This document shows, piece by piece, positions 18,030-27,692 of a stretch of 64,000 bases of DNA. The first letter of the stretch is position 1, and every line of letters starts with the position of its first letter. The stretch lies in assembly GCA_964399545.1 (NCBI GenBank), contig CAYNRG010000001.1, forward strand, positions 310,001 to 374,000. Reading direction: 5' to 3'. The notes under the pieces are model-generated. The model was given only the letters and a program-made list of their open reading frames with translations. It was not told the DNA's origin and made no database searches. Source of the stretch: CAYNRG01 sp964399545. Its GTDB lineage: Bacteria; Bacillota_I; Bacilli_A; Erysipelotrichales; Erysipelotrichaceae. Both the position numbers and the translations under genes were made by a program.

Positions 18030-19214
18030 TTATTGGAGATCGCATAGAAAACTTCTACCGTAATCAGGTAAGTTAACTTCAAAGTTATCCGCAATAGTTG
18101 CTCCAATGTCAGAGAAACTTTCCCCTTGTCTTATTAATCCACTTCCTTTAAATTTTTTTGAATAAATTAAGCATGGGACCATTTCGCGAGTATGATCACT
18201 TCCTTTATGAGTAGGATCATTGCCATGGTCTGCAGTTAAAATCAAGCAGTCACTGTCTTTTAATTTTGAGATTAGTCTTCCCAACAGAATATCAAAGTTC
18301 TCTAACTCTTGCCCATAACCCTTTGGATTACGTCGATGCCCCCACTTAGCATCAAAGTCAACAAGATTTACAAAACAAAGTCCTTTAAAATTTTTGTTTG
18401 TAAGCTCAATTGTATCTTCCATACCATGGATACTTGTTTTTGATTTATACGCTTCTGTAATTCCTTCACCAACAAAGATATCATTAATTTTACCTACACT
18501 AATTACATCTAGTCCATTATTTTTCAAGCTATTCAATACTGTTTTACCATATGGTTTAAGTGCTAAATCATGACGATTAGAGGTTCGTTCAAAATTTCCT
18601 TTTCCAGTCCCGATAAACGGTCGAGCGATAACTCGTCCTACCTTCCATTCGGGTTTCATTGTGATTTCACGTGCGATTTCACAACACCTATATAGTTCTT
18701 CTAATCCGAAAACTTCTTCATGAGCTGCAATTTGAAGAACTGAATCTGCAGAAGTATAAACAATCATTTCCTTAGTTTTCATATGTTGCTCACCTAGCTC
18801 ATCTAGAATTTCTGTTCCACTTGCTGATTTGTTCCCAATTACTTTATATCCTGTTTTCTCTTCTAATTGAGTAATAAGTTCTTTGGGAAACCCTGTATCC
18901 GTAAATGTTTGAAAAGGTGTATCAATATACAATCCCATCATTTCCCAGTGGCCTGTCATTGTATCTTTTCCTACACTTTTCTCAAGAAGCTTTGTATAAT
19001 AAGCAGTCGGAGATGGAACTGGATCAATTCCAAGTGTAGGATGTAAATTCCCTAATCCTAAATCTTGCATTACCGGCATTTTTAGCCCATTGACAGCTTT
19101 TCCAATATTGCCGAGTGTATCAGCCCCAGCATCTCCATACTGTTCTGCATCAGGCATTGCACCAACCCCCAATGAATCAATAACTATTGTAAAAATTCGA
19201 TCAAATTTCTTCAT
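18030..19214 (-). CDS. deoB: Phosphopentomutase
   Basis: DeoB converts ribose-1-phosphate or deoxyribose-1-phosphate to the 5-phosphate in nucleoside salvage. The 394-residue protein belongs to the alkaline phosphatase superfamily, with metal and catalytic motifs VIDSLGVGAMPDA, DTLGN, GHWEMMG, and TADHGNDPTHKGSDHTRE near the end. AAGGAGG stands 8 bases before the ATG. The first 14 bases overlap the end of xerD. It is the last gene of the operon. A salvage enzyme after a recombinase is unusual, but xerD-deoB pairs occur in Bacillota. Confidence 0.96.
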   Translation of the reverse strand: MKKFDRIFTIVIDSLGVGAMPDAEQYGDAGADTLGNIGKAVNGLKMPVMQDLGLGNLHPTLGIDPVPSPTAYYTKLLEKSVGKDTMTGHWEMMGLYIDTPFQTFTDTGFPKELITQLEEKTGYKVIGNKSASGTEILDELGEQHMKTKEMIVYTSADSVLQIAAHEEVFGLEELYRCCEIAREITMKPEWKVGRVIARPFIGTGKGNFERTSNRHDLALKPYGKTVLNSLKNNGLDVISVGKINDIFVGEGITEAYKSKTSIHGMEDTIELTNKNFKGLCFVNLVDFDAKWGHRRNPKGYGQELENFDILLGRLISKLKDSDCLILTADHGNDPTHKGSDHTREMVPCLIYSKKFKGSGLIRQGESFSDIGATIADNFEVNLPDYGRSFLCDLQ

Positions 19215-20112
19215 CTTCGTATCCTCCTTGATTTAATGGATGAAACTTTTCATAACTTTCTTGTTTCTTTTTGTTTTGAATATGTGTATATATTTCGGTA
19301 GTTTGAATATTACTATGACCCAATAATTCTTGAATTGCTCGTAAATCAGCACCACCTTCTAATAAATGTGTTGCAAAGCTATGTCTCAATTTATGTGGTG
19401 TAATTGCCTTTTTTATTCCCACTTCGTTACAAATGTATTTTATCATAATCTCTACATATTCGGTAGTTACATGATTGCCACGTTGGTTAATAAAAACTAG
19501 TGACTGCTTTTTTTTATTCCACACAGTTCGAACTAAGTTAATATAGCGTTGAAGTATCATTGATGAGGATTTAGGAATTGGTATAATTCTTTCTTTCTCT
19601 CCCTTCCCCATTACTCTGACTAAATTTGATTGTAAGTCTACTTGGTTCATTCTAAGATTTACACACTCACTTACACGTAATCCACAAGCGTAAATTAATT
19701 CTAAAAGAGCGTGATTAAAAATATCTATCGGATCTTCATTATTAAAAAAACTCATTATTTGATTTATTTCTTTCATCGTACAATAAATAGGCAATGTTTT
19801 CTTTTTTTTTCTCACCGCTAGATAGGTAGCGGGATTATCTATTTCATATTTAAATGATAAAAATTGATGCAAACTTCTAATGGCAGAGCTTTTTCGTGCT
19901 ATGCTATTTTCTGAAAGAATTTCTTGAAAAGAAAGAATATAATTTTCAATATCTTTATAGATTACCTCTTCAATTTCATGAATGCCTTGATTATTTAAAT
20001 AATTTAAATAATCGTTTATATCTCTTTGATAAGCCTGAATAGTTTTTGCTGCTTTAGGATCTCGAAGAGTAATTTCCAGTAAATACTCTTTTTCAACTTT
20101 TTCTAATTTCAT
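19201..20112 (-). CDS. xerD: Tyrosine recombinase XerD-like
   Basis: Xer recombinases resolve chromosome dimers at dif. The 303-residue protein has an N-terminal SAM-like core-binding domain and the catalytic domain with the full set of active-site residues: Arg in CGLRVSE, Lys in MGKGEKER, HKLRHSFATHLLEGG (His and Arg), His in LLGHSNI and the Tyr in TEIYTHI. A TTG three codons upstream (20118) is in frame, but GGGAGG favours the ATG at 20112. It overlaps deoB and lies three bases from dinB. The context is housekeeping with no island around it, so a mobile-element integrase is unlikely. XerC versus XerD cannot be settled by eye. Confidence 0.9.
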   Translation of the reverse strand: MKLEKVEKEYLLEITLRDPKAAKTIQAYQRDINDYLNYLNNQGIHEIEEVIYKDIENYILSFQEILSENSIARKSSAIRSLHQFLSFKYEIDNPATYLAVRKKKKTLPIYCTMKEINQIMSFFNNEDPIDIFNHALLELIYACGLRVSECVNLRMNQVDLQSNLVRVMGKGEKERIIPIPKSSSMILQRYINLVRTVWNKKKQSLVFINQRGNHVTTEYVEIMIKYICNEVGIKKAITPHKLRHSFATHLLEGGADLRAIQELLGHSNIQTTEIYTHIQNKKKQESYEKFHPLNQGGYEDEEI

Positions 20113-20114
20113 AA

Positions 20115-21194
20115 TCAACCTCCCTCTTTCATATCAAAAAGGTTTAATTGAATAGCCATTTCATCAATATCCTTAAAATTTCCAACACCCACTCCTAAAA
20201 GTCGAATCGGTTTATCTTCTAAATTATCATCCAATAATTCTAAAACATATTCATACAGTAAATCACAGTCATTACTATATATTTTTAACTTTTTTGAACA
20301 ATTTCGAGAAGAAAAATCATGATATTTAATAGTTAAAGCTAGATGATTTCCTATCTTTTTCAATTTTTTTAATCGAAGTGAAAGGTCTAGAATAAGTTGT
20401 CTTATCGTTTGACAAATTTCCTCATATTCAACTAAATCTGTAGTTAATGTAGTGGAATGGGAGAGAGTTTTAATAGGTCTTTCACAGATGACTTCACGAT
20501 CATCAATACCTTGTGCTCGTTGTATAAAAGAATCGACATTTTTTCCCAAGATTGGTCGAAGCTTTTCCACTGAACTAAAATTTGCTAAATCTCCAATTGT
20601 ATTTACTTGAAGTTGATGTAGCATAGGTGCTTTTTTCTTTCCTATACCTTGCATCGACTCAATTGGTAATCCCCATAATTTTGTTGGGACCTCTTGAACT
20701 CTAAGAACTGTGATTCCTCTAGGTTTCTTCATATCACTAGCCATTTTTGCTAAAAACTTATTTGGGGCTATTCCAATGGAGCAACCTAATCCTAGTTCAT
20801 TGGCGATAGCCGTTTGAATTTGAATTGTTAAATCCAAAGGCTTTTTGTAATTATGGATTATTTTAGAAACATCTGCATAGCATTCATCAATGCTTGCTAC
20901 TTCAACAATGGAGGTATATCGATGTATAATTTCAATGAACTTTTTTGAATACTTTTTATAGTCTTGATAATTTCCTTTGACAACGATTAATTCACTACAT
21001 TTTTTTTGCGCCATACGAACTGGCATAGCAGCATGAATTCCAAAAGCTCTAGCTTCATAAGAAGCGGTCGCAATAACACTCCGGCGACTGTAACCTGAAA
21101 TAACAATAGGCTTCCCTTTTAAAGATGGATTTTTAAGAACAGCAACTGAGGCAAAAAAAGAATTTATATCAATATGAAGAATAACTCTAGCCAT
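20115..21194 (-). CDS. dinB: DNA polymerase IV (Y family)
   Basis: DinB performs error-prone translesion synthesis. The chain begins MARVILHIDINSFFASVA with the first metal Asp, then SYEARAFGIHAAMP, and the catalytic SIDECYADVS. A helix-hairpin-helix region (MQGIGKKKAPMLHQ) and the little-finger domain follow. Length 359 is normal. The frame is open to 21221 upstream, but that would lie deep in recN and the ATG at 21194 begins the family N-terminus; it overlaps the recN stop by 8 bases. Confidence 0.92.
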   Translation of the reverse strand: MARVILHIDINSFFASVAVLKNPSLKGKPIVISGYSRRSVIATASYEARAFGIHAAMPVRMAQKKCSELIVVKGNYQDYKKYSKKFIEIIHRYTSIVEVASIDECYADVSKIIHNYKKPLDLTIQIQTAIANELGLGCSIGIAPNKFLAKMASDMKKPRGITVLRVQEVPTKLWGLPIESMQGIGKKKAPMLHQLQVNTIGDLANFSSVEKLRPILGKNVDSFIQRAQGIDDREVICERPIKTLSHSTTLTTDLVEYEEICQTIRQLILDLSLRLKKLKKIGNHLALTIKYHDFSSRNCSKKLKIYSNDCDLLYEYVLELLDDNLEDKPIRLLGVGVGNFKDIDEMAIQLNLFDMKEGG

Positions 21195-22842
21195 TTTGAT
21201 GCTCACTTTGATTTTTATCAAAAAGTTCTTTTGCAGCTAGAAGTGTTGCATCAGTAATTCTTCCTGATGAAATAGAAGCAAGTTGAGTAATACGTTGATT
21301 TTGATTTAATAACGAAACTGTTGTTTTAGTCATCGATAAATCTTGTTCTTTTTGTACATGATAATGATGATGGCCACAAGCAGCAACTTGTGCTAAATGA
21401 GTAACCGAAAAAACTTGAGCTGATTTTGATAACTCTCTCATTTTTATTCCGATTGCTGTCGCTGTAGAGCCGCTAACTCCTGTGTCGATTTCATCAAAAA
21501 TTACTGTTTGAATTCCTTGAAGGCTCGTAAATATCGTTTTTAATCCTAACATCAATCGACTTAACTCTCCTCCAGATGCAACTTTAGCTAATGGTTTTAA
21601 ATCTTCGCCAAGATTCAAAGATATCAGAAATTCTACATCATCTATCCCTTTTGAGCTTTCTTTACCTGGTTGAATATTAGTTAAAAATTTAGCGTGTGGA
21701 AGCTCAACATCTTTTAAATTTTTAAGAATTAAATCATCCAATTTACTTGCTATTTTTTTTCGTTCTTGTGATAAAGTAGTAGACACTTCTATAAACTCGC
21801 CCCTTGCAACTTGCATCTCTTTTTCAAATTTATCTAGCACTTCTTGGCGATCATTAAAAAGATTTATTTTTTCTCTTAACTCTTCAGTTTTCAGAAGAAC
21901 TTGCTCTATATCTCCACCATATTTTCGTTTTATTTTTTGGATTTCAAATAATCTTTCTTCTACCTGATTAATGTCAATTTCTTCTTCGTCAAATGTAGAA
22001 CAATATTCTTTTAACTCATCAAATCCATCTGTACATTCATAATACATTGAATTAATGCTATCTAACAACTTATCTGTGATTGGAGTAGATTCTATAGTTT
22101 CTAAAGATTTTTTAATTTGGTAGAGTGGACCTTGAACTTGATGATCAAATAAGTTAAGAATATCATTATACTTTTCTATATTCTTTAAATAAGATTGATA
22201 TGTTTTCTCTTGTTTTTTCAACTCATACTCTTCTTCCACACTTAATTTGGCTGCCTCAATTTCTTCTAGTTGAAAAGAATAATAATCTAAATCTTCTTGA
22301 TTAAATTTTTCGTTCTCGGCAGATCTTAAATTATCTAGTTTCTCCTTATAATTCTGATATTTCTTTAAACATTCTTTCTTTAACGCAGAATTATCCATAA
22401 ATTGATCTAATAAAGAGCAATGATGACTTTTATTTAATAAATATTGGTGATCATGTTGACTGTGGATGTCAATTTCATTTTCTAAACATCGCTTCAGAAA
22501 AGAAAGAGTTACCAATCGATAATTAATTTTAGCTACGCTTTTTCCATCTGGTTTAATTTCTCTTGAAATAACAACATCCTCTGAAATATTAAATCCTTCC
22601 TCCTCTAGAATACTTTTTGCTTTGCTTGATGAAAAGTCAAATATTCCTTCAATAAATGCAGAAGACTTCCCTTTCTTTATCATTGAAGTTGAGGCTCTTT
22701 CAGCAGTTAATAGACCGATTGCATCTATTAAGATAGATTTTCCTGCACCAGTTTCTCCTGTAAATACACTAAAACCAGATTCAAAATCCAATTGAACCTC
22801 ATCAACTAAAATAAAGTCTTTAACATACAGATGCTTGAGCAT
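21187..22842 (-). CDS. recN: DNA repair protein RecN
   Basis: RecN is an SMC-like ATPase that acts early at double-strand breaks. The 551-residue protein has Walker A GETGAGKS near residue 30, two coiled-coil stretches, the signature VASGGELSRLMLGLK, and Walker B VIFDEIDTGVSG. An AGGGGG site lies before the ATG. It is 12 bases downstream of dxs and overlaps dinB, putting repair functions in the isoprenoid part of the operon, an order also common in Bacilli. Confidence 0.95.
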   Translation of the reverse strand: MLKHLYVKDFILVDEVQLDFESGFSVFTGETGAGKSILIDAIGLLTAERASTSMIKKGKSSAFIEGIFDFSSSKAKSILEEEGFNISEDVVISREIKPDGKSVAKINYRLVTLSFLKRCLENEIDIHSQHDHQYLLNKSHHCSLLDQFMDNSALKKECLKKYQNYKEKLDNLRSAENEKFNQEDLDYYSFQLEEIEAAKLSVEEEYELKKQEKTYQSYLKNIEKYNDILNLFDHQVQGPLYQIKKSLETIESTPITDKLLDSINSMYYECTDGFDELKEYCSTFDEEEIDINQVEERLFEIQKIKRKYGGDIEQVLLKTEELREKINLFNDRQEVLDKFEKEMQVARGEFIEVSTTLSQERKKIASKLDDLILKNLKDVELPHAKFLTNIQPGKESSKGIDDVEFLISLNLGEDLKPLAKVASGGELSRLMLGLKTIFTSLQGIQTVIFDEIDTGVSGSTATAIGIKMRELSKSAQVFSVTHLAQVAACGHHHYHVQKEQDLSMTKTTVSLLNQNQRITQLASISSGRITDATLLAAKELFDKNQSEHQNG

Positions 22843-22854
22843 AAAGATATCCCC

Positions 22855-24717
22855 CTACTTCAATAATGACTGTATTTTTTCAAATAGAGTATCCGTATCA
22901 ATTTCTGCATGCTCACGAATTTTATTCATTGAGCCATGTGGAATAAATTCATCTTTTATTCCAATACGGTGAATCTCTAAACTACTTTTCTTATCGCTAA
23001 CCCACTCTAGTAAACTTGTTCCTAACCCACCTTCAAGCATATCTGTTTCATAAACCAAAACTGGAATTTGGTTTTGAACTAATTGGTTCATCATATTTTC
23101 ATCTAAAGGTTTAAAAAAGCGACAATTAATAACTTCTACTGGCAATTGATTAACACGAACTTTTTGAACAATTTTATCAACATCTGGACCATATGTACAA
23201 ACAACGAGCTTTTTATTTTCAAATTGGTGTGCAATTGACCACGAGCCAATCTCAATAAATTGAAAACTATTCATTGGACTATACATGGTAGCACCACGAG
23301 GATATCGTATAATGAATGGATGATTTTGATTAAATCCTGTTGCAAGTAATTGTTGAGCTTCTAGCCCATCTTTTGGTTGACAAAGGATCAAATTAGGAAT
23401 ACTTTTTAACATTGTAATATCAAATACTCCATGATGAGTATCTCCATCCTCTCCAACTAATCCAGCACGATCAATACCAATGACAACGGGTAAATCCATA
23501 CGCCCTATATCATGATTAATTTGATCATAGCAACGTTGTGAAAAAGATGAATATACTGATAAAAATGGACGTTTTCCAGAGGCGGCTAATCCTGCTGCAA
23601 AAGTAGCTGCATGGTCTTCTGCTATGCCACAATCAAAACTTCTACTTGGGTAAGCAGCGAAAAATTTTGATAGTTTGCTCCCACAAATCATAGCGGGAGT
23701 TATAGCAACAATATCTTTGTTTGTCTTAGCTAATCGACAGATAGTTTCACTAATGACCTCGGACCAAGATAACATATTTGCTGGGACAGTTGCTAGAGTT
23801 TCTCCTGTTTTTACATTAAATGGTCCAACCCCATGCCATTTTCCTTGTGTGTCTTTTTCACAAGGTCCATAACCTTTTCCTTTTTTAGTAATGACATGAA
23901 CTACAACGGGGCCATCATGTTTTTTTGCTGTTTCTAAAATTGGAATTAAATCTTTGAAGTTATGCCCATCTACAGGACCTAAATATTCTAAATCAAGTTC
24001 TGCAAAAATACCTTGATCAATCACTGAATCTTTCAATATATCTTTAACATTTCTCATTGAAGATAAGACACTTTTACCAAATTGATTCTTATTTAAAAAA
24101 TCTTTCATATCTTTCTTAATTGTTGTATAAGATTTTGAAACTCTAAGTCGTGAAAATCCTTTACTCAAAGATCCGATGGGATGAGAAATAGACATATTAT
24201 TATCATTAAAAATGATAACCATATTTCTTTTTTCCGCACCAATTTGATTTAAAGCTTCTAAAGACATTCCTGAAATGATCGATCCATCTCCTACAATAGG
24301 AACTACTTGATACTTATCTGACTCTAAGTCGCGTGAAACACTCATTCCTAAAGCTGCACTTAATGCAGTAGAACTATGTCCCGCTTCCCAACAATCATAA
24401 GCACTTTCTTCGCGTTTTTGAAATCCACTCATACCTCTATACTGCCTTAATGTATGAAAATCTTTCGCTCTCCCTGTTAGTATTTTATGCACATAACTTT
24501 GATGTCCTACATCAAAAATAAATTTATCTGTTGGAGTTTCGAAAGTTTTATGCAAAGCAATCGTTAATTCTACAACACCTAAATTACTAGATAAATGTCC
24601 ACCCGTTTTTGATATATTTTCAATGAGAAATTCTCTAATATCATTAGCAAGTTCAACACATTCCTCTATTTTCATATCCTTCAAAAAAGATGGATTTTGA
24701 ATTTCTGTTACTTTCAT
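22855..24717 (-). CDS. dxs: 1-deoxy-D-xylulose-5-phosphate synthase
   Basis: DXS condenses pyruvate with glyceraldehyde-3-phosphate using thiamine diphosphate, the first step of the MEP isoprenoid pathway. The 620-residue protein shows SSNLGVVELTIALH, DVGHQSYVHKILTG, the thiamine diphosphate motif GDGSIISGMSLEALN through NDN, and the C-terminal DRAGLVGEDGDTHHG. AGGAGG precedes the ATG. It directly follows ispA, which makes prenyl diphosphates from the products of this pathway, so the two are functionally linked. Confidence 0.97.
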   Translation of the reverse strand: MKVTEIQNPSFLKDMKIEECVELANDIREFLIENISKTGGHLSSNLGVVELTIALHKTFETPTDKFIFDVGHQSYVHKILTGRAKDFHTLRQYRGMSGFQKREESAYDCWEAGHSSTALSAALGMSVSRDLESDKYQVVPIVGDGSIISGMSLEALNQIGAEKRNMVIIFNDNNMSISHPIGSLSKGFSRLRVSKSYTTIKKDMKDFLNKNQFGKSVLSSMRNVKDILKDSVIDQGIFAELDLEYLGPVDGHNFKDLIPILETAKKHDGPVVVHVITKKGKGYGPCEKDTQGKWHGVGPFNVKTGETLATVPANMLSWSEVISETICRLAKTNKDIVAITPAMICGSKLSKFFAAYPSRSFDCGIAEDHAATFAAGLAASGKRPFLSVYSSFSQRCYDQINHDIGRMDLPVVIGIDRAGLVGEDGDTHHGVFDITMLKSIPNLILCQPKDGLEAQQLLATGFNQNHPFIIRYPRGATMYSPMNSFQFIEIGSWSIAHQFENKKLVVCTYGPDVDKIVQKVRVNQLPVEVINCRFFKPLDENMMNQLVQNQIPVLVYETDMLEGGLGTSLLEWVSDKKSSLEIHRIGIKDEFIPHGSMNKIREHAEIDTDTLFEKIQSLLK

Positions 24718-24726
24718 ATGGGCCTC

Positions 24727-25563
24727 CTAATAGTCTCTTGACTCAATGACTTGTAGTAGCTCAATTACTTCTGTCATCGGTGGTTCTAATTTAGATAATC
24801 TAGAGTAAACCGATGCAAATATTTCTTTTAAGAGTAATTGTGCTGCTTCTAGTCCAAGTATACTTACACTAGTATTTTTGTCATTTTGAATATCACTTGT
24901 TGTTTTCCCCATTTCTTCTGATGTTTTGATTACATCAAAAATATCATCTTGGATTTGAAAGGCTAATCCAATTTCTTCCCCAATTTCTTTCCATACTTCA
25001 AGGTGGTGAGTTTGCTTAGATAAAGTAGCCCCCATCATGCAAGATGCAGCAAATAAATGTCCAGTTTTACAATGATGAAGTTTCTTTAAATCTTCCCAAG
25101 AAATTTGCTTGTTTTCTGCTTCCATATCCAGGGTTTGTCCTAAAATCATTCCATTAATACCTGCACAATAGGAACAAATACGAATCATTTCTAGTCGGAT
25201 ATCCGCAGTTTCTTGTGCGGTTGAAATAATATGAAAGGCTTCAGTTAATAGCCCATCGCCAGCTAGAATTGCAGTCGCTTCATCAAATTGAATATGACAA
25301 GAATTTTTGCCACGTCTTAAATCATCATTATCCATGGCAGGCAAATCATCATGAACTAATGAATACGTATGAATCATCTCTAATGCCATCGCAAAAGGTA
25401 TAGCCCTATTTTCAGGTATTCCATAAGACTTGCATACAGCAACCATTAATTTTGATCTAATTCTCTTACCGCCATTTAAAAAAGAATAACTCATAGCTTG
25501 TGTAACTTCCGAAGACTCACATTGCTCTATCCAAGTTTGAAAATGTTGATCTAGATTAATCAT
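24727..25563 (-). CDS. ispA: Polyprenyl (farnesyl/geranylgeranyl) diphosphate synthase
   Basis: This trans-prenyltransferase elongates isoprenoid diphosphates for undecaprenol and quinone synthesis. Both aspartate-rich motifs are visible, DDLPAMDNDDLRRG and DDIFDV, along with GGKRIRSKL near the start. Length 278 fits short-chain synthases. Its start overlaps the xseB stop (ATGA) and dxs follows after 9 bases. Chain length cannot be deduced with confidence by eye. Confidence 0.92.
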   Translation of the reverse strand: MINLDQHFQTWIEQCESSEVTQAMSYSFLNGGKRIRSKLMVAVCKSYGIPENRAIPFAMALEMIHTYSLVHDDLPAMDNDDLRRGKNSCHIQFDEATAILAGDGLLTEAFHIISTAQETADIRLEMIRICSYCAGINGMILGQTLDMEAENKQISWEDLKKLHHCKTGHLFAASCMMGATLSKQTHHLEVWKEIGEEIGLAFQIQDDIFDVIKTSEEMGKTTSDIQNDKNTSVSILGLEAAQLLLKEIFASVYSRLSKLEPPMTEVIELLQVIESRDY

Positions 25564-25763
25564 TCTTCATCAACCTTTTTTTTGATTAATTCTTGAATTT
25601 TATTGTCAAAATTGGATAATTGTTTGTCACACTCACCTGCCAACACTAAGCCTTCCTCAAATAGCTTAATTGTTTCATCTAAGGATTGATTATTCTTCTC
25701 TAAAATTGCTAATATTTCATCCAATCGCTCCATTGACTCTTCAAATGTTTTCTTTTTTGCCAT
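25560..25763 (-). CDS. xseB: Exodeoxyribonuclease VII small subunit
   Basis: A 67-residue protein that pairs with XseA to form exonuclease VII. The pattern FEESMERLDEILAILEKN, LDETIKLFEEGLVLAGECDKQL is characteristic. It starts within the end of xseA, overlapping by 23 bases, with GAGG before the ATG, and overlaps ispA by four bases, so translation of the three is probably coupled. Confidence 0.93.
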   Translation of the reverse strand: MAKKKTFEESMERLDEILAILEKNNQSLDETIKLFEEGLVLAGECDKQLSNFDNKIQELIKKKVDEE

Positions 25764-27090
25764 AATTTTTCCTCTTTTCTAATACTTTAGTCAGAATTGT
25801 TCCATCACTAACTTGAATGCAAATTTCATTTCCTTCTTCTATTTGATTTATAGAAGTAAGTACTGTGTCTTTTGAATAAGATAAAGAATATCCGCGTTTC
25901 AATACTTTAATTGGAGAATACGCCTCTAATAAATCTAAAGATCTTCCTATACGATGCCGTTGTTGAGTTACTTTTTCTTTCACTCTGCTATTTAACTCAA
26001 TTTCTGACATATTAAGTTTACTTCTTGTCGATTGAACTACATCATTAAGATAATTTGTAAAAATAGATAACTTTTGAGTTGCCTTAGCCTTTTTTTCCTG
26101 AGTTTGATGAATAGCTTGAAGCAATTGATTTCTTTTGTAATCTACTAGTAGTAGCTTTTGTTGAAACAGCTGATCAGGATTTACAAATATCGAGCTTTGA
26201 AATATTCGGTCAACCTGATAATGAGCTAATTCCATTCGTTGAGAACACATCCTAATTAAAGACTGTCTCATTCCTGAAATTTCTGCTAAAACTTCTGTCA
26301 TATCTGGAGTTGCCATTTCTGCTGCACCCGTTGGAGTGGGTGCTCTTAAATCGGCAACATAATCTGCGATTGTAACATCTACCTCATGGCCTACTCCTGT
26401 AATTAAAGGAGTTTTTAAATTTAAGATGCATATTGCTAAATCTTCTTTGTTAAAGGCCCATAAATCTTCTATTGAGCCACCACCTCGTACTAATAGTAAA
26501 ACATCTAACTCTTTTGTATCTAGTGAGTTCAATGCTGAAATCATTTGATTGGCTGCTTGATCACCTTGAACCAGGGTATTCACTTCCATTACTTTTGCTA
26601 AAGGCCAGCGCCTACTTAAAGTGGAAAGAACATCCTCTCTTGCTGCAGTTGATTTTCCTGTGACTAACCCTATAGTCATCGGATATTTTGGAATTTCCTT
26701 TTTTAAAGATTCGTCAAAGTAACCTAATTCAAATAATTTTTTCTTTAAATCTTCAAATTGTTGGTGTAAATCACCGCGTCCATCCAACTGAATAGCAGTA
26801 ACATATAATTGTAGTTGACCACTTCCTTCAAAGACTGATGTATTAGCTCGAAGAATTACCTGGTCTCCATTGTTTAAGTTTATTTTATTACGTTGAACAT
26901 AAGAAGAAAACATAACACAATTCATTCTTGATAAAGCATCTTTAATTGTAAAATACCAATGTCCACTACGGTGTCTTGTTAAGTTACTAATTTCTCCTGA
27001 AATCAATAAATTTTGAATGTTTTGATCAGAATCCATCTTTCCTTTTAAATAACGGACAAGAGCACTAACTTTGATAACTTTAGAACTCAT
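25741..27090 (-). CDS. xseA: Exodeoxyribonuclease VII large subunit
   Basis: XseA carries the nuclease activity of exonuclease VII, which degrades single-stranded DNA. The 449-residue protein has an N-terminal OB fold (SGEISNLTRHRSGHWYFTIKD), the catalytic core with GLVTGKSTAAREDVL, LLVRGGGSIEDLWAFN, TGVGHEVDVTIADYVADLRAPTPT split over the core, a coiled coil, and a C-terminal segment with KRGYSLSY. The start overlaps the nusB stop. Confidence 0.95.
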   Translation of the reverse strand: MSSKVIKVSALVRYLKGKMDSDQNIQNLLISGEISNLTRHRSGHWYFTIKDALSRMNCVMFSSYVQRNKINLNNGDQVILRANTSVFEGSGQLQLYVTAIQLDGRGDLHQQFEDLKKKLFELGYFDESLKKEIPKYPMTIGLVTGKSTAAREDVLSTLSRRWPLAKVMEVNTLVQGDQAANQMISALNSLDTKELDVLLLVRGGGSIEDLWAFNKEDLAICILNLKTPLITGVGHEVDVTIADYVADLRAPTPTGAAEMATPDMTEVLAEISGMRQSLIRMCSQRMELAHYQVDRIFQSSIFVNPDQLFQQKLLLVDYKRNQLLQAIHQTQEKKAKATQKLSIFTNYLNDVVQSTRSKLNMSEIELNSRVKEKVTQQRHRIGRSLDLLEAYSPIKVLKRGYSLSYSKDTVLTSINQIEEGNEICIQVSDGTILTKVLEKRKNYGKKENI

Positions 27091-27464
27091 AGGTTATCTA
27101 AAACGCCATTTACGATCTTATAAGCATCCTCATCGCTATATTTTTTTGATAATAAAATAGCCTCATCTATAATAACAGGAGTTTCTGCGATTTGCTTATC
27201 AAATTCCGTACACGCTTGCAATAAAATAGCTTGATCAATATAACTTAATCGATCAAATGTCCATTTTTCAAGAACGTTATTAATATATTCAATAAAGCGT
27301 TCTTTATTAGCTACACTATGGAATAATAATGTTTTTGAAAATTCACTCACCTCATCTATTGGTACCATAAAAATGTCTTCAGCAATTATTTTTATATCTC
27401 GATTTGTTACTAAGTATTGATATAAGCAAATCATTGATTTCTCACGTTCTATATGTCGATTCAT
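27087..27464 (-). CDS. nusB: Transcription antitermination factor NusB
   Basis: NusB works with NusE (S10) in processive antitermination on rRNA operons. The 125-residue all-helical protein has the family C-terminal pattern VIIDEAILLSKKYSDEDAYKIVNGVLD and an N-terminal Arg-rich helix. It is slightly short but complete. It is the first gene of the nine-gene operon that runs to deoB, behind an extended -10 promoter. Confidence 0.88.
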   Translation of the reverse strand: MNRHIEREKSMICLYQYLVTNRDIKIIAEDIFMVPIDEVSEFSKTLLFHSVANKERFIEYINNVLEKWTFDRLSYIDQAILLQACTEFDKQIAETPVIIDEAILLSKKYSDEDAYKIVNGVLDNL

Positions 27465-27485
27465 ACTGTTCCTCCATGTCTCTTT

Positions 27486-27494
27486 ATTTTACCA
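27486..27494 (-). promoter_or_regulatory. Promoter of the nusB-deoB operon
   Basis: On the minus strand an extended -10 TGGTAAAAT lies about 22 bases before the nusB ATG; the -35 is weak. The rest of the spacer up to 27616 holds no gene; a small inverted repeat (AATAGA with TCTATT, about 27577-27596) and an isolated AAGGAGG on the plus strand (27599-27605) without a following start codon are all I see. Confidence 0.55.
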
Positions 27495-27616
27495 CGAAAC
27501 CTTCGATTAATACATAGATTTACAAAGAAAAAGCAGTTTTTTAAAGATAAACAAGTAAAATAGACATTTTATAAAAATAGAGTCTTAAATCTATTCTAAG
27601 GAGGCAGTTTTAAAAA

Positions 27617-27658
27617 TAAAAAAAGTAAGAATTCTTCAAAACTGAGGAATCCATACTT
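27617..27658 (-). terminator. Intrinsic terminator after guaB
   Basis: On the minus strand a hairpin (AAGTA and GATTCCTC pairing with GAAGAATTC and TACTT, with mismatches) is followed by seven or more T. It ends guaB transcription ahead of nusB. Confidence 0.8.
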
Positions 27659-27692
27659 CTCAATATTAATATACTTTTTTATTCTTATTATT

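Noticed and set aside
19201..20112. Tyrosine recombinase as a sign of a mobile element
   Set aside because: It is embedded in a housekeeping operon and looks like XerC/XerD; no attachment-site repeats, cargo or composition change nearby.
27595..27612. AAGGAGG on the plus strand that might start a small gene
   Set aside because: No start codon at a usable distance and no open frame follows.
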